DNA of 5,176 nucleotides from Gemmatimonadales bacterium. GTDB taxonomy: Bacteria > Gemmatimonadota > Gemmatimonadetes > Gemmatimonadales > GWC2-71-9. Positions within the stretch are counted from its first letter, which is position 1. Each line of letters opens with the position of its first letter. The notes below the pieces were generated by a model. The model did not search any database, was not told where the DNA came from, and saw only the letters and a program-made list of their open reading frames with translations. The position numbers were made by a program, and so were the translations under genes. The DNA is taken from positions 1 through 5,176 of the forward strand of contig JABDII010000156.1 of NCBI GenBank assembly GCA_013003805.1, given 5' to 3'. Positions 1-5,176 of the stretch are shown here, in pieces.

Positions 1-1
1 G

Positions 2-373
2 GTGACTGTTCTGGGCTGTCGAGGCGAGGAACCGGCCCAGCAGGCCGGCATGGCGCCGCCCTCGGCGGAAGCCGTTGCCCTACACGCCATGTCGGTGACC
101 GAGGCAGCGCAGCTGACCCAGGCATTCCGGGAGGCAAACCCGCCTGGAACCACAGTTGGCGGATACTTCGATCGGGCGGTACTCGACCAGATGCTAGGCG
201 AGTCGGGCGTTGCCGGTGTTCGGGTCTATTATGGGCTCAATCCCGATGGGAGTCCCGCCCTGGTCGTGGTCGGGGTGGACGGACAAGGGAACGATCTCGA
301 TGACGGGACGATCGCGGAGAAGTACCGCCCTTGCCCACCGTTTTGCCCTGACGCAAGCGCTCTACACCAGTAG
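2..373 (+). CDS. Small putative lipoprotein with C-terminal CPPFC motif, 5'-truncated by window edge
   Basis: The frame is open from the first bases of the window and stops at TAG 371-373. The GTG at 2 is probably not the true start: the sequence VLGC (residues 3-6) looks like a lipobox, with Cys6 as the lipidated residue, so a signal peptide should lie upstream. A low-complexity Ala/Pro/Gln linker (about 7-30) follows. The compact domain (about 31-123) contains GYFDRAVLDQML, VRVYYGLNPDG and LVVVGVDGQGNDL, and ends with C111-P-P-F-C115. The two cysteines could form a disulfide or bind metal. I recall uncharacterised bacterial proteins with a similar glycine-aspartate-rich strand and terminal CPPxC, but I cannot name a family. 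It would sit in the periplasm or at a membrane face. The gap to the next gene is only 9 bases, so it probably belongs to the operon with the kinase and regulator. Its function is unknown. Confidence 0.75.
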   Translation: MTVLGCRGEEPAQQAGMAPPSAEAVALHAMSVTEAAQLTQAFREANPPGTTVGGYFDRAVLDQMLGESGVAGVRVYYGLNPDGSPALVVVGVDGQGNDLDDGTIAEKYRPCPPFCPDASALHQ

Positions 374-382
374 GGTTAGCCG

Positions 383-1078
383 GTGGCAGACAGTCTCACG
401 TACATCGCCATCTGGGGTCAATTGCTCCCGATTGTGGCGCTCCTGTTCGTACGCCGTCCGACCCCTCCGGCGCTCTGGCTGACCGGCGCCGCTTTGGGTC
501 TCATGTTCGTACAGGACACGTTCATGCTGATAGTGGCCGGTACCGGAATCAACAACCTTTGGTTGACCCATGCGGCATTACCACTCACTACCGGATTGAT
601 TGTCTGGTCGTTCTCCTTTTGGCAGGTGTCGAAGCTCGCCCGCGACGCGGTCCGAATCGCGGTGGCGATCTACGTAGTCGTCTGGCTGGTAGTTTCCCTT
701 GCTGTTGAAGACTTTCAGCAATTCAGCAGGTTTACTGCTCCACTGCAAGCGCTCCTCGTACTTTCCGTGGCCGGCTACACCCTTGTCACCTCGTTCAGAG
801 GCACAGATACACCGTTACGAGCGCCCTGGTTCTGGGTCAGCCTGGGGTGGGCCCTGTATTTCGGGATCGTAGTAGTGCACGACCCGATCAGTCAATTGTT
901 GCTGAACGCAGGACAAATGGAATACCTGCGGACCTCTTATTACGTGAAGGCTGGATTCGGCGTGCTGTCACTGCTACTACTGACTGGAGGAGTTCTGTGC
1001 GGACGATCGCGCCCGACCTTTGGTGGATCTTTCTCGCAGCCGCCGGCGCCGTCACGATTCTCGTCGTCGCCTTCGTGA
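383..1078 (+). CDS. Seven-helix integral membrane protein, possible sensor partner of the downstream kinase
   Basis: This 231-residue hydrophobic protein starts at GTG 383, with a weak AGGG (372-375) seven bases before it. Hydrophobic stretches lie at about residues 7-23, 30-52, 60-80, 90-108, 120-136, 149-165 and 188-206, giving a likely seven-helix topology. Polar residues that stand out near or within helices are H63 and P67 (WLTHAALP), D45, and H166-D167-P168. There is no recognisable enzyme motif. The last 27 residues, a Ser/Pro-rich tail, are read from DNA that also encodes the start of the histidine kinase in another frame, so the tail may carry little function. Hand-counted rows inside the gene are 48-58% GC, lower than the 68% of a kinase row; hydrophobic composition may explain part of this. 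Given its place between a lipoprotein and a kinase with no sensor domain, I infer an input role. A membrane protein of another kind remains possible. Confidence 0.72.
   Translation: MADSLTYIAIWGQLLPIVALLFVRRPTPPALWLTGAALGLMFVQDTFMLIVAGTGINNLWLTHAALPLTTGLIVWSFSFWQVSKLARDAVRIAVAIYVVVWLVVSLAVEDFQQFSRFTAPLQALLVLSVAGYTLVTSFRGTDTPLRAPWFWVSLGWALYFGIVVVHDPISQLLLNAGQMEYLRTSYYVKAGFGVLSLLLLTGGVLCGRSRPTFGGSFSQPPAPSRFSSSPS
986..992 (+). promoter_or_regulatory. Shine-Dalgarno site that sets the kinase start
   Basis: GGAGGAG lies four bases before GTG 997, inside the coding sequence of the seven-helix protein. The kinase frame is open back to at least 847, but the residues before 997 are polar with no domain character, whereas a membrane helix begins shortly after it. 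This supports initiation at 997 and suggests that ribosomes translating the upstream gene help start the kinase. Confidence 0.6.
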
Positions 1079-1770
1079 TCGCAACGTTGGCACAACAGAA
1101 ACGGCACGTGGCAGCCGTTCGGTCATTCAGCGACCGCCTCTTGGCAGCCCACGAGGAAGAGCGCGCCCTCGTGGCCCGGGAACTTCACGACGACGTGCTC
1201 CAGCGGGTGGCAGTACTGGTGGGCGAGCTGGACGACAAGGACAGGACGCCACCGGACAGCCGGGAGGCCTATGCCCGCTGGGTCAGTGAGTTTCGAGAGG
1301 AAGTCACCGACTTGGCAGATGACGTCCGCCACATAGCCAAGCGGATGCACCCGGCCGTGTTGGACCACCTTGGGTTGGAGGCGGCGCTCGAGGTCATGGC
1401 GGAGGAGATGCAGAGGGTCGACGGCGTTCGGGTTGAGATGAACATCGACCTGCCCAGGAAGTCCACCTCGCTAGCAAAGGAGCTCACCACCAGCCTCTAC
1501 CGGATCGCCCAGGAGGCCCTGCGGAACGTGGCCCAACATGCCCAGGTCGACCACGCGGTACTCTCAATGTCGGAACGTGAAGGGGGCATTGAGTTGATCA
1601 TCGAAGACCGTGGCGAGGGACTGCCGGAAGGCTGGGAGGATACCGTCCAGGGGCTAGGCATGACCAGCATGAAAGAGAGGATGCGATTGATCAACGGCCG
1701 CCTGACGGTGACGCCTTCCGACCAAGGCACCCGAGTTGAAGCATGGGTCCCGCTACGGAGGGCGCCATGA
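997..1770 (+). CDS. Sensor histidine kinase, NarL/DesK type (HisKA_3 + HATPase_c)
   Basis: From GTG 997 the protein has 257 residues. A single membrane helix (about 9-31) is followed by a short linker and the HisKA_3 dimerisation domain, with RELHDDVLQ placing the phosphoacceptor at H64. D65 and Q69 fit the HDxxxQ motif that this family uses for phosphatase activity, so the kinase may also dephosphorylate its partner. The HATPase_c domain covers about 160-255: N box with N177 (EALRNVAQHA), G1 box D204-R-G206-E-G208, and G2 box G219-L-G221. All key residues are present, so it should be active. No periplasmic, PAS or GAF domain precedes the helix, which is unusually little input structure. It overlaps the upstream membrane gene by 82 bp and its TGA overlaps the regulator's ATG (ATGA), a classic coupled kinase-regulator pair. 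The physiological signal cannot be read from the sequence. Confidence 0.93.
   Translation: MRTIAPDLWWIFLAAAGAVTILVVAFVIATLAQQKRHVAAVRSFSDRLLAAHEEERALVARELHDDVLQRVAVLVGELDDKDRTPPDSREAYARWVSEFREEVTDLADDVRHIAKRMHPAVLDHLGLEAALEVMAEEMQRVDGVRVEMNIDLPRKSTSLAKELTTSLYRIAQEALRNVAQHAQVDHAVLSMSEREGGIELIIEDRGEGLPEGWEDTVQGLGMTSMKERMRLINGRLTVTPSDQGTRVEAWVPLRRAP
1757..1762 (+). promoter_or_regulatory. Shine-Dalgarno site that sets the response regulator start
   Basis: GGAGGG lies four bases before ATG 1767, within the last codons of the kinase. It favours ATG 1767 over the in-frame ATG at 1743, which would add eight residues (MGPATEGA) ahead of the normal start of a receiver domain. The layout copies the kinase's own start signal. 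Confidence 0.6.
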
Positions 1771-2429
1771 TACGCACGAAGCGCGTCCTCATAGCCGACG
1801 ACCACAAGATGTTCTGCGAGGGATTGGTTGGTGCGCTCGAGCCTCGCTATCGCGTCGTCGGCATGGTCCACCGCGGGTCCGACGTGTTGGACGAGATCGA
1901 GCGGCTGAGTCCCGACGTCGCGCTGGTGGACGTGTCCATGCCGGGGCAGAGCGGGATCGACGTGGCCCGCCGAATGAAGAAGCTCGGATGGCGCACCAAG
2001 GTGATAATCCTCACCATGCACGACGACGCCCTCTTCGCCGTCGAGGCCCTACGGGCCGATGCTTCCGGCTTCGTGCTCAAACACTCGCCGAGGAAGGTGC
2101 TTCTGACCGCGATCGAGAAGGCACTCGAAGGCGAGAGCTATATGGATCCGGCCATGGCCAAGAAGCTCAAGGCCTACTCCCGCGCGGGCAGCGGGGACGA
2201 CAAGGCCACTGCCGACGAGCAGGTGGCACCGGGAGTCCAGCTCACCCAGCGGCAACGCGAGGTGCTGCGCCACCTCGTGCTCGGGTCCACCACGGCCGAG
2301 ACCGCTGACGCGCTCGGCTTGAGCGTTAAAGCCATCGAATTCCATCGCGGCCGCCTCAAGAAGCTGTTGGGAGTGAGTACCACCGCCGGCCTGATCCACT
2401 ACACGATTTCGCACCACATCTTCGAGTAG
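1767..2429 (+). CDS. NarL/LuxR-family response regulator
   Basis: The protein has 220 residues from ATG 1767, the usual size of the NarL family. The receiver domain (about 5-120) has the acidic pair D11-D12, phosphoacceptor D55 (ALVDVSMPG), T83 and K105, all the conserved active-site residues. A charged linker (about 135-157) joins it to a LuxR-type helix-turn-helix (about 158-214: LTQRQREVL, then LGLSVKAIEFHRGRLKKLLGV). In the recognition helix the common KTVxxH becomes KAIEFH, a mild change. It should be phosphorylated by the kinase it overlaps, dimerise and bind promoter DNA. Its targets are unknown; the cluster itself and the exported protein gene 94 bp downstream are candidates. It ends in TAG. 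I see no clear terminator after it. Confidence 0.95.
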   Translation: MIRTKRVLIADDHKMFCEGLVGALEPRYRVVGMVHRGSDVLDEIERLSPDVALVDVSMPGQSGIDVARRMKKLGWRTKVIILTMHDDALFAVEALRADASGFVLKHSPRKVLLTAIEKALEGESYMDPAMAKKLKAYSRAGSGDDKATADEQVAPGVQLTQRQREVLRHLVLGSTTAETADALGLSVKAIEFHRGRLKKLLGVSTTAGLIHYTISHHIFE

Positions 2430-2523
2430 CGGTTTTCGAGCTCGGTCGACGCAACCCTGTGGCTCTGGCGCCTATCTAACTAGGTGATCCCCCGGTACAC
2501 CCTCGACCAGGAGCCATATCCCG
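2430..2523 (+). other. Intergenic gap between response regulator and DUF4097-like gene
   Basis: This 94-bp gap shows no convincing terminator and no clear sigma70 promoter. It contains the 8-bp palindrome CGAGCTCG (2437-2444), a repeat of TTCGAG (2421-2426 and 2435-2440) that starts inside the regulator gene, and an AGGAG (2509-2513) ten bases before the next ATG. Read-through from the two-component operon is possible. The palindrome is too short to be called an operator. Confidence 0.4.
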
Positions 2524-3339
2524 ATGAGACCCTTGCATCCCCTCATATCCCTCGCCCTCTCCGGCCTCGTCGTTGCCCTCGCGACCAGCCCCCCTTCGGT
2601 AGCGGCCCAACAATGGGAGACCAATTGCGACTCCCATCGCGGCAACGGAGATCGGGCGCGCCATTGTGAAGTGAAATCCCTGACACTTACTCCCCACGCA
2701 AGCGGCCTCCGAGTGAAGGGCGGACCCAACGGCGGCATTCTCGTCAAGGGATGGGACCAGAATGAGATCGCCGTCCGTGTGGTCGTGGTGGGCCATGCGC
2801 GATCGGACGACCGCGCCCGGGCCATGGTCTCCCAAGTGCAAATAGAAGCCGACCGCGGCGTTCTCGGGGCCGATGGACCCTCGACAAGCCGCAACGAACA
2901 CTGGTCCGCGAGCTACGAAATCTTCGTCCCACGCACTCACGACCTGGATCTCGACACCAAAAACGGCGGGGTCCACGTGACCGGGGTGCGTGGCACCATG
3001 GAACTCGCCACGGTGAATGGCGGACTCCACCTCAGTGACCTCGGGGGTGACGTCCGGGCCCGCGGCAAAAACGGAGGCCTGCATATCGAGCTGAGTGGCT
3101 CGCGTTGGGAGGGGGCTGGACTCGACGCCGAGACCAAGAACGGGGGCGTTACCATGGCTGTGCCCGCGGACTATTCGGCCAAACTCGAGACCGGCACCAC
3201 CAACGGCGGGCTCCACATCGACTTTCCGGTGACCGTTCAGGGCCGGGTCACCAAGCGCCTCTCCGTGACCCTGGGAGACGGCGGACCGCCGATTCGAGCC
3301 ATCACCACCAACGGCGGCGTGCACATCGAGCGTCGCTAA
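2524..3339 (+). CDS. Exported DUF4097-like beta-repeat protein (NGG repeats)
   Basis: The protein has 271 residues. A Sec signal peptide (about 1-28: a hydrophobic core, then SVAA before QQ) sends it to the periplasm or outside. A cysteine pair, C35 and C48, follows and could form a disulfide. The body is a ladder of N-G-G turns followed by short hydrophobic strands (for example NGGVHVTG, NGGLHLSD, NGGLHIDF), with the Asn at residues 69, 147, 165, 183, 206, 227 and 263. Such spacing suggests a right-handed beta-helix or beta-roll, as in DUF4097 ('putative adhesin') proteins, whose function is unknown. The segment YEIFVPRTHDLDLDTKNGG (131-149) matches the entry to that domain as I know it. AGGAG at 2509-2513 supports the start. 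The gene ends in TAA, nine bases before a strong terminator. It may respond to the adjacent regulator, but this is inferred from position alone. Confidence 0.85.
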   Translation: MRPLHPLISLALSGLVVALATSPPSVAAQQWETNCDSHRGNGDRARHCEVKSLTLTPHASGLRVKGGPNGGILVKGWDQNEIAVRVVVVGHARSDDRARAMVSQVQIEADRGVLGADGPSTSRNEHWSASYEIFVPRTHDLDLDTKNGGVHVTGVRGTMELATVNGGLHLSDLGGDVRARGKNGGLHIELSGSRWEGAGLDAETKNGGVTMAVPADYSAKLETGTTNGGLHIDFPVTVQGRVTKRLSVTLGDGGPPIRAITTNGGVHIERR

Positions 3340-3347
3340 ACGCACGG

Positions 3348-3374
3348 AGGCCCGAGGCAATGCCTCGGGCCTTT
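3348..3374 (+). terminator. Intrinsic terminator of the DUF4097-like gene
   Basis: AGGCCCGAGGCA (3348-3359) and TGCCTCGGGCCT (3361-3372) are perfect inverted copies separated by one base. As RNA this would fold into an 11-bp GC-rich stem with a three-base loop, followed by TTT and then GAATTT. It sits nine bases after the TAA of the + strand gene and before the stop of the converging gene (3402-3404). The T tract is short and present only on the + side, so it mainly serves the + strand gene, though the stem could also hinder transcription from the other side. Confidence 0.8.
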
Positions 3375-3401
3375 GAATTTCCTCGCATCACGTCGGAGGG
3401 T

Positions 3402-3830
3402 CTACTTTCGCGTGGCGCGCCAGACTCCACTGTTCTGGCGGGCGCCAACGCCCTCCACGAGCTCGCCCCGCATGGCGTCGTCCCCATCAAACACCCCGAA
3501 ATAGCTGGAGAAGCGAAAAGCGAGCGAGAAGCGGACACTGTCGCCCAGTACGGTACCGCGAAAGACCCTTCGCGGCGGAGCCTCGATCTGAACGGTCTCA
3601 ACGCCGTCGGCGCAGACCACGGCGCCACCCTCGGTCGACCCAACGAATCCGGAATCGGTAGGCGTCAGGAGGAGTTCCACCCCGCCGATGTAACAATCGG
3701 CCAGGCCGCCCCGGATGGAGGCGGTGAGAATCCACGTCCCTTCGACCGAGTGATCAAGCGACGCCGTCGGGGCTCCATCGGAGCAGGCGACGGCGGCGAG
3801 GAGCAGCGGGGCCAGAGGCCGGCGAATCAT
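3402..3830 (-). CDS. Small putative lipoprotein of unknown function
   Basis: This 142-residue protein is read on the minus strand. Residues 1-16 form a short lipoprotein signal: positive RR at 3-4, a Leu/Ala core, and AVAC with Cys16 as the expected lipidated residue. The remaining sequence looks beta-rich: it opens with EGTWILTASI (30-39) and closes with GVWRATRK (135-142), with alternating hydrophobic strands between them. That pattern is reminiscent of small lipocalin-like or beta-barrel lipoproteins, but I cannot assign a family. C46 and C73 could pair. No Shine-Dalgarno motif precedes ATG (complement of 3828-3830). It converges on the DUF4097-like gene, with 62 bp between the stops, and is divergent from the tRNA gene. 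It ends in TAG. The clean signal sequence is the main reason to prefer it over the longer + strand frame covering the same DNA. Confidence 0.68.
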   Translation of the reverse strand: MIRRPLAPLLLAAVACSDGAPTASLDHSVEGTWILTASIRGGLADCYIGGVELLLTPTDSGFVGSTEGGAVVCADGVETVQIEAPPRRVFRGTVLGDSVRFSLAFRFSSYFGVFDGDDAMRGELVEGVGARQNSGVWRATRK

Positions 3831-3981
3831 GAGAAGAATATTGGCAATTCGTCCTGGCAGGGCAAACTCGGTCGGGTGGGCGACTGGGCCCGCACACGAC
3901 GCCGTTCCTGAGGTCGTAGCACGCCCAGCGGACGCGCGAGACCTTGCCCCGGTCGAGCCGGACGATCACTTTCCACGCCCG
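3831..3981. other. Intergenic region between divergent lipoprotein and tRNA genes
   Basis: These 151 bases should contain the minus-strand promoter of the lipoprotein gene and the + strand promoter of tRNA-Ser. I could not identify convincing -35/-10 pairs for either. Short open frames cross it, but they are Arg/Pro-rich and look like GC-rich chance frames. Confidence 0.4.
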
Positions 3982-4071
<90 letters not shown>

Positions 4072-4159
4072 TTCTCTCGACCCAAGTCACGTGTTCTGCC
4101 GGGCGGCCTCCTGTACCCGCACCCCGCCCTCTTGGCGGTGACCCCAACCCAGCCTGTCC
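4072..4159 (+). other. Leader between tRNA-Ser and gltX, with competing hairpins
   Basis: These 88 bases separate the tRNA from the gltX ATG. CCGCC (4124-4128) and GGCGG (4134-4138) can form a five-base-pair hairpin around CTCTT. GGGCGG (4101-4106) can instead pair with CCGCCC (4124-4129), so the two folds exclude each other. No U tract follows, so it is not an ordinary terminator. No Shine-Dalgarno motif lies just before the ATG. In GC-rich DNA such short pairings can arise by chance. Confidence 0.3.
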
Positions 4160-4924
4160 ATGTCCGTACCTCGCGCTCGGTTTGCCCCCTCACCCACCGG
4201 CTACTTGCATGTCGGTGGAGCGCGAACCGCCCTGTTCAACTGGCTTTTTGCCCGGCAGACCGGCGGCACCCTCGTGCTCCGGATCGAGGACACGGACCGT
4301 GCGCGGAGCAGCGACGAGCACACCAAGGTCATCCACGATGGTCTGATCTGGCTCGGCATCCAATGGGATGAGGGGCCGTTCTTCCAGGCCGACTTCGCGC
4401 GTCAGCAGCGGCAAACGGCAGAGCGGCTCCTCGCCGAGGGCAAGGCCTACCGGTGCTTCTGCTCGGTGGTGGAGCTGGCGGAGCAACGGCAGAAGGCCGA
4501 CCGGCAGAAGACCCCCTTTGCCTACGATCGCCGCTGCTATCATCTCTCCCCGGCCGAGCAGACCGCGAAGCTCGACGCGGGAACGCCGTTCGCCATCCGC
4601 TTCCTCATGCCGGACGAGGAGTTGGCTTGGGACGACGCGGTGCACGGCCGGATCAGCTTTCACGGACGCGACCTGGACGACTTCGTCATCCTACGAAGCG
4701 ATGGCTCTCCCATCTACAATCTCGCGGTCGTCGCAGACGATTTGGAGATGGGGATCACGCATGTCATTCGGGGAGCCGATCACATTTCCAACACGCCGAA
4801 ACAAGTCGCCATCTATCGCGCGCTCGATCGGGAGTCTCCCGTTTTCGCCCATGTGCCCATGATTCTCGGCACCGACGGGAAGAAACTCTCGAAGCGACAC
4901 GGCGCGACGGCCGTGGGTGACTAG
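4160..4924 (+). CDS. gltX: Glutamyl-tRNA synthetase, catalytic part, ended by an in-frame amber codon
   Basis: GltX joins glutamate to tRNA-Glu in the cytoplasm, and in some bacteria also to tRNA-Gln. This frame gives 254 residues of a protein that normally has about 470-500. It begins SVPRARFAPSPTG and has the class I signatures: HVGG (H17-G20, the HIGH motif) and KLSKR (242-246, the KMSKS motif). RIEDTDR (41-47) is the usual glutamate-enzyme segment. C99-x-C101, Y122 and C126-x-H128 match the zinc-site pattern of E. coli-type GluRS. Everything up to D254 looks intact. The next codon is TAG (4922-4924), where family members usually have tyrosine (GD-Y-QEHGILP), and normal synthetase sequence follows in the same frame. 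Ended here, the protein would lack the tRNA- and anticodon-binding part and should not work. A single-base sequencing error or recent mutation is the simplest explanation. ATG 4160 is set by homology, as no ribosome site is visible. Confidence 0.92.
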   Translation: MSVPRARFAPSPTGYLHVGGARTALFNWLFARQTGGTLVLRIEDTDRARSSDEHTKVIHDGLIWLGIQWDEGPFFQADFARQQRQTAERLLAEGKAYRCFCSVVELAEQRQKADRQKTPFAYDRRCYHLSPAEQTAKLDAGTPFAIRFLMPDEELAWDDAVHGRISFHGRDLDDFVILRSDGSPIYNLAVVADDLEMGITHVIRGADHISNTPKQVAIYRALDRESPVFAHVPMILGTDGKKLSKRHGATAVGD

Positions 4925-5176
4925 CAGGAACACGGGATTCTCCCGACCGCAATGCGCAACTTTCTGGTGCTCTTGGGGTGGTCGCCGGGGGACGACCGGG
5001 AGATCCTCACGGAACGCGAGATGATCGACGCCTTCTCCCTTGAGGCCATCCAGAAGAAGCCGGCGATCTTCGACACGACCAAACTCGAATGGATGAACGG
5101 ACAGTACCTCTCCATGCTCCCAGCCGAAGAGCTGCTCGCTCCGGTCCGGCGAGAGCTGGCCCGGATGCAGTTACCC
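4925..5176 (+). pseudogene. gltX: Continuation of gltX after the amber codon, cut by window end
   Basis: The same reading frame as gltX stays open for 84 codons to the window edge. It starts QEHGILPTAMRNFLVLLGW, the expected GluRS segment directly after the KMSKS loop, and goes on with IDAFSLEAIQKKPAIFDTTKLEWMNGQYL, which matches the start of the tRNA-binding helical region (FS.....S.A.FD..KL.W.N..Y in the family). No frameshift or deletion is seen around the stop; only one codon is wrong. A restart at ATG 4952 is possible in principle, but no ribosome site precedes it. If the TAG is an assembly or sequencing error, this belongs to one intact gltX running from 4160 beyond the window. Confidence 0.88.

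Noticed and set aside
847..996. N-terminal extension of the kinase frame from ATG 847
   Set aside because: It lies wholly inside the seven-helix gene, encodes polar sequence without domain character, and a strong ribosome site points to GTG 997 instead.
2446..2482. Sigma70 promoter before the DUF4097-like gene (TCGACG with TATCTA)
   Set aside because: The spacer would be about 21 bases and both boxes are weak matches.
2476..3360. Minus-strand frame of 294 codons opposite the DUF4097-like gene
   Set aside because: It mirrors the repeated coding sequence of the real gene. The + strand frame has a signal peptide, a ribosome site, a repeat fold and a terminator.
3105..3911. Long + strand frame of 268 codons running across the terminator and over the minus-strand lipoprotein gene
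   Set aside because: Its product is Arg/Gly/His-rich with no signal or motif, it starts inside the DUF4097-like gene and it crosses the strong hairpin. The minus-strand frame has a proper lipoprotein signal.
4922..4924. Genetic code with TAG read as an amino acid throughout
   Set aside because: Three other genes in the window appear to end naturally in TAG at sensible lengths, so a general reassignment is unlikely.

Overview
The window looks like a chromosomal stretch from a GC-rich, Gram-negative-type bacterium. 60-base rows I counted by hand run from about 48 to 68% GC. Two putative lipoproteins, a secreted DUF4097-type protein and a NarL-type two-component pair would fit an environmental lineage such as Gemmatimonadota, but that taxonomic guess is weak. 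No mobile element, CRISPR array or phage gene was seen.

Positions 1-2429 (+ strand) form a tightly packed four-gene cluster. It begins with the 3' part of a small putative lipoprotein that has a C-terminal CPPFC motif. Nine bases later comes a seven-helix membrane protein. An 82-bp overlap leads into a HisKA_3/HATPase_c sensor kinase with one membrane helix, and an ATGA overlap leads into a LuxR-type response regulator. The spacing suggests one transcript and one signalling unit: the lipoprotein and seven-helix protein would sense at the envelope, the kinase would pass the signal on, and the regulator would change transcription. The kinase has almost no sensor domain of its own, so the seven-helix protein is a natural candidate for sensing in trans.

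Positions 2430-3404 hold an exported protein with a ladder of seven NGG repeats (DUF4097-like) and a strong intrinsic terminator. The gene lies 94 bp downstream of the regulator and could be co-transcribed with it or be its target. A small putative lipoprotein gene (complement of 3402-3830) converges on it from the other side.

Positions 3831-5176 carry a tRNA-Ser(GCU) gene and then gltX (glutamyl-tRNA synthetase). gltX is interrupted by an in-frame amber codon at 4922-4924, where a tyrosine is expected. The reading frame continues after it with normal synthetase sequence to the window edge. Other genes here appear to use TAG as their ordinary stop, so this is more likely a sequence error or recent mutation than a changed code.
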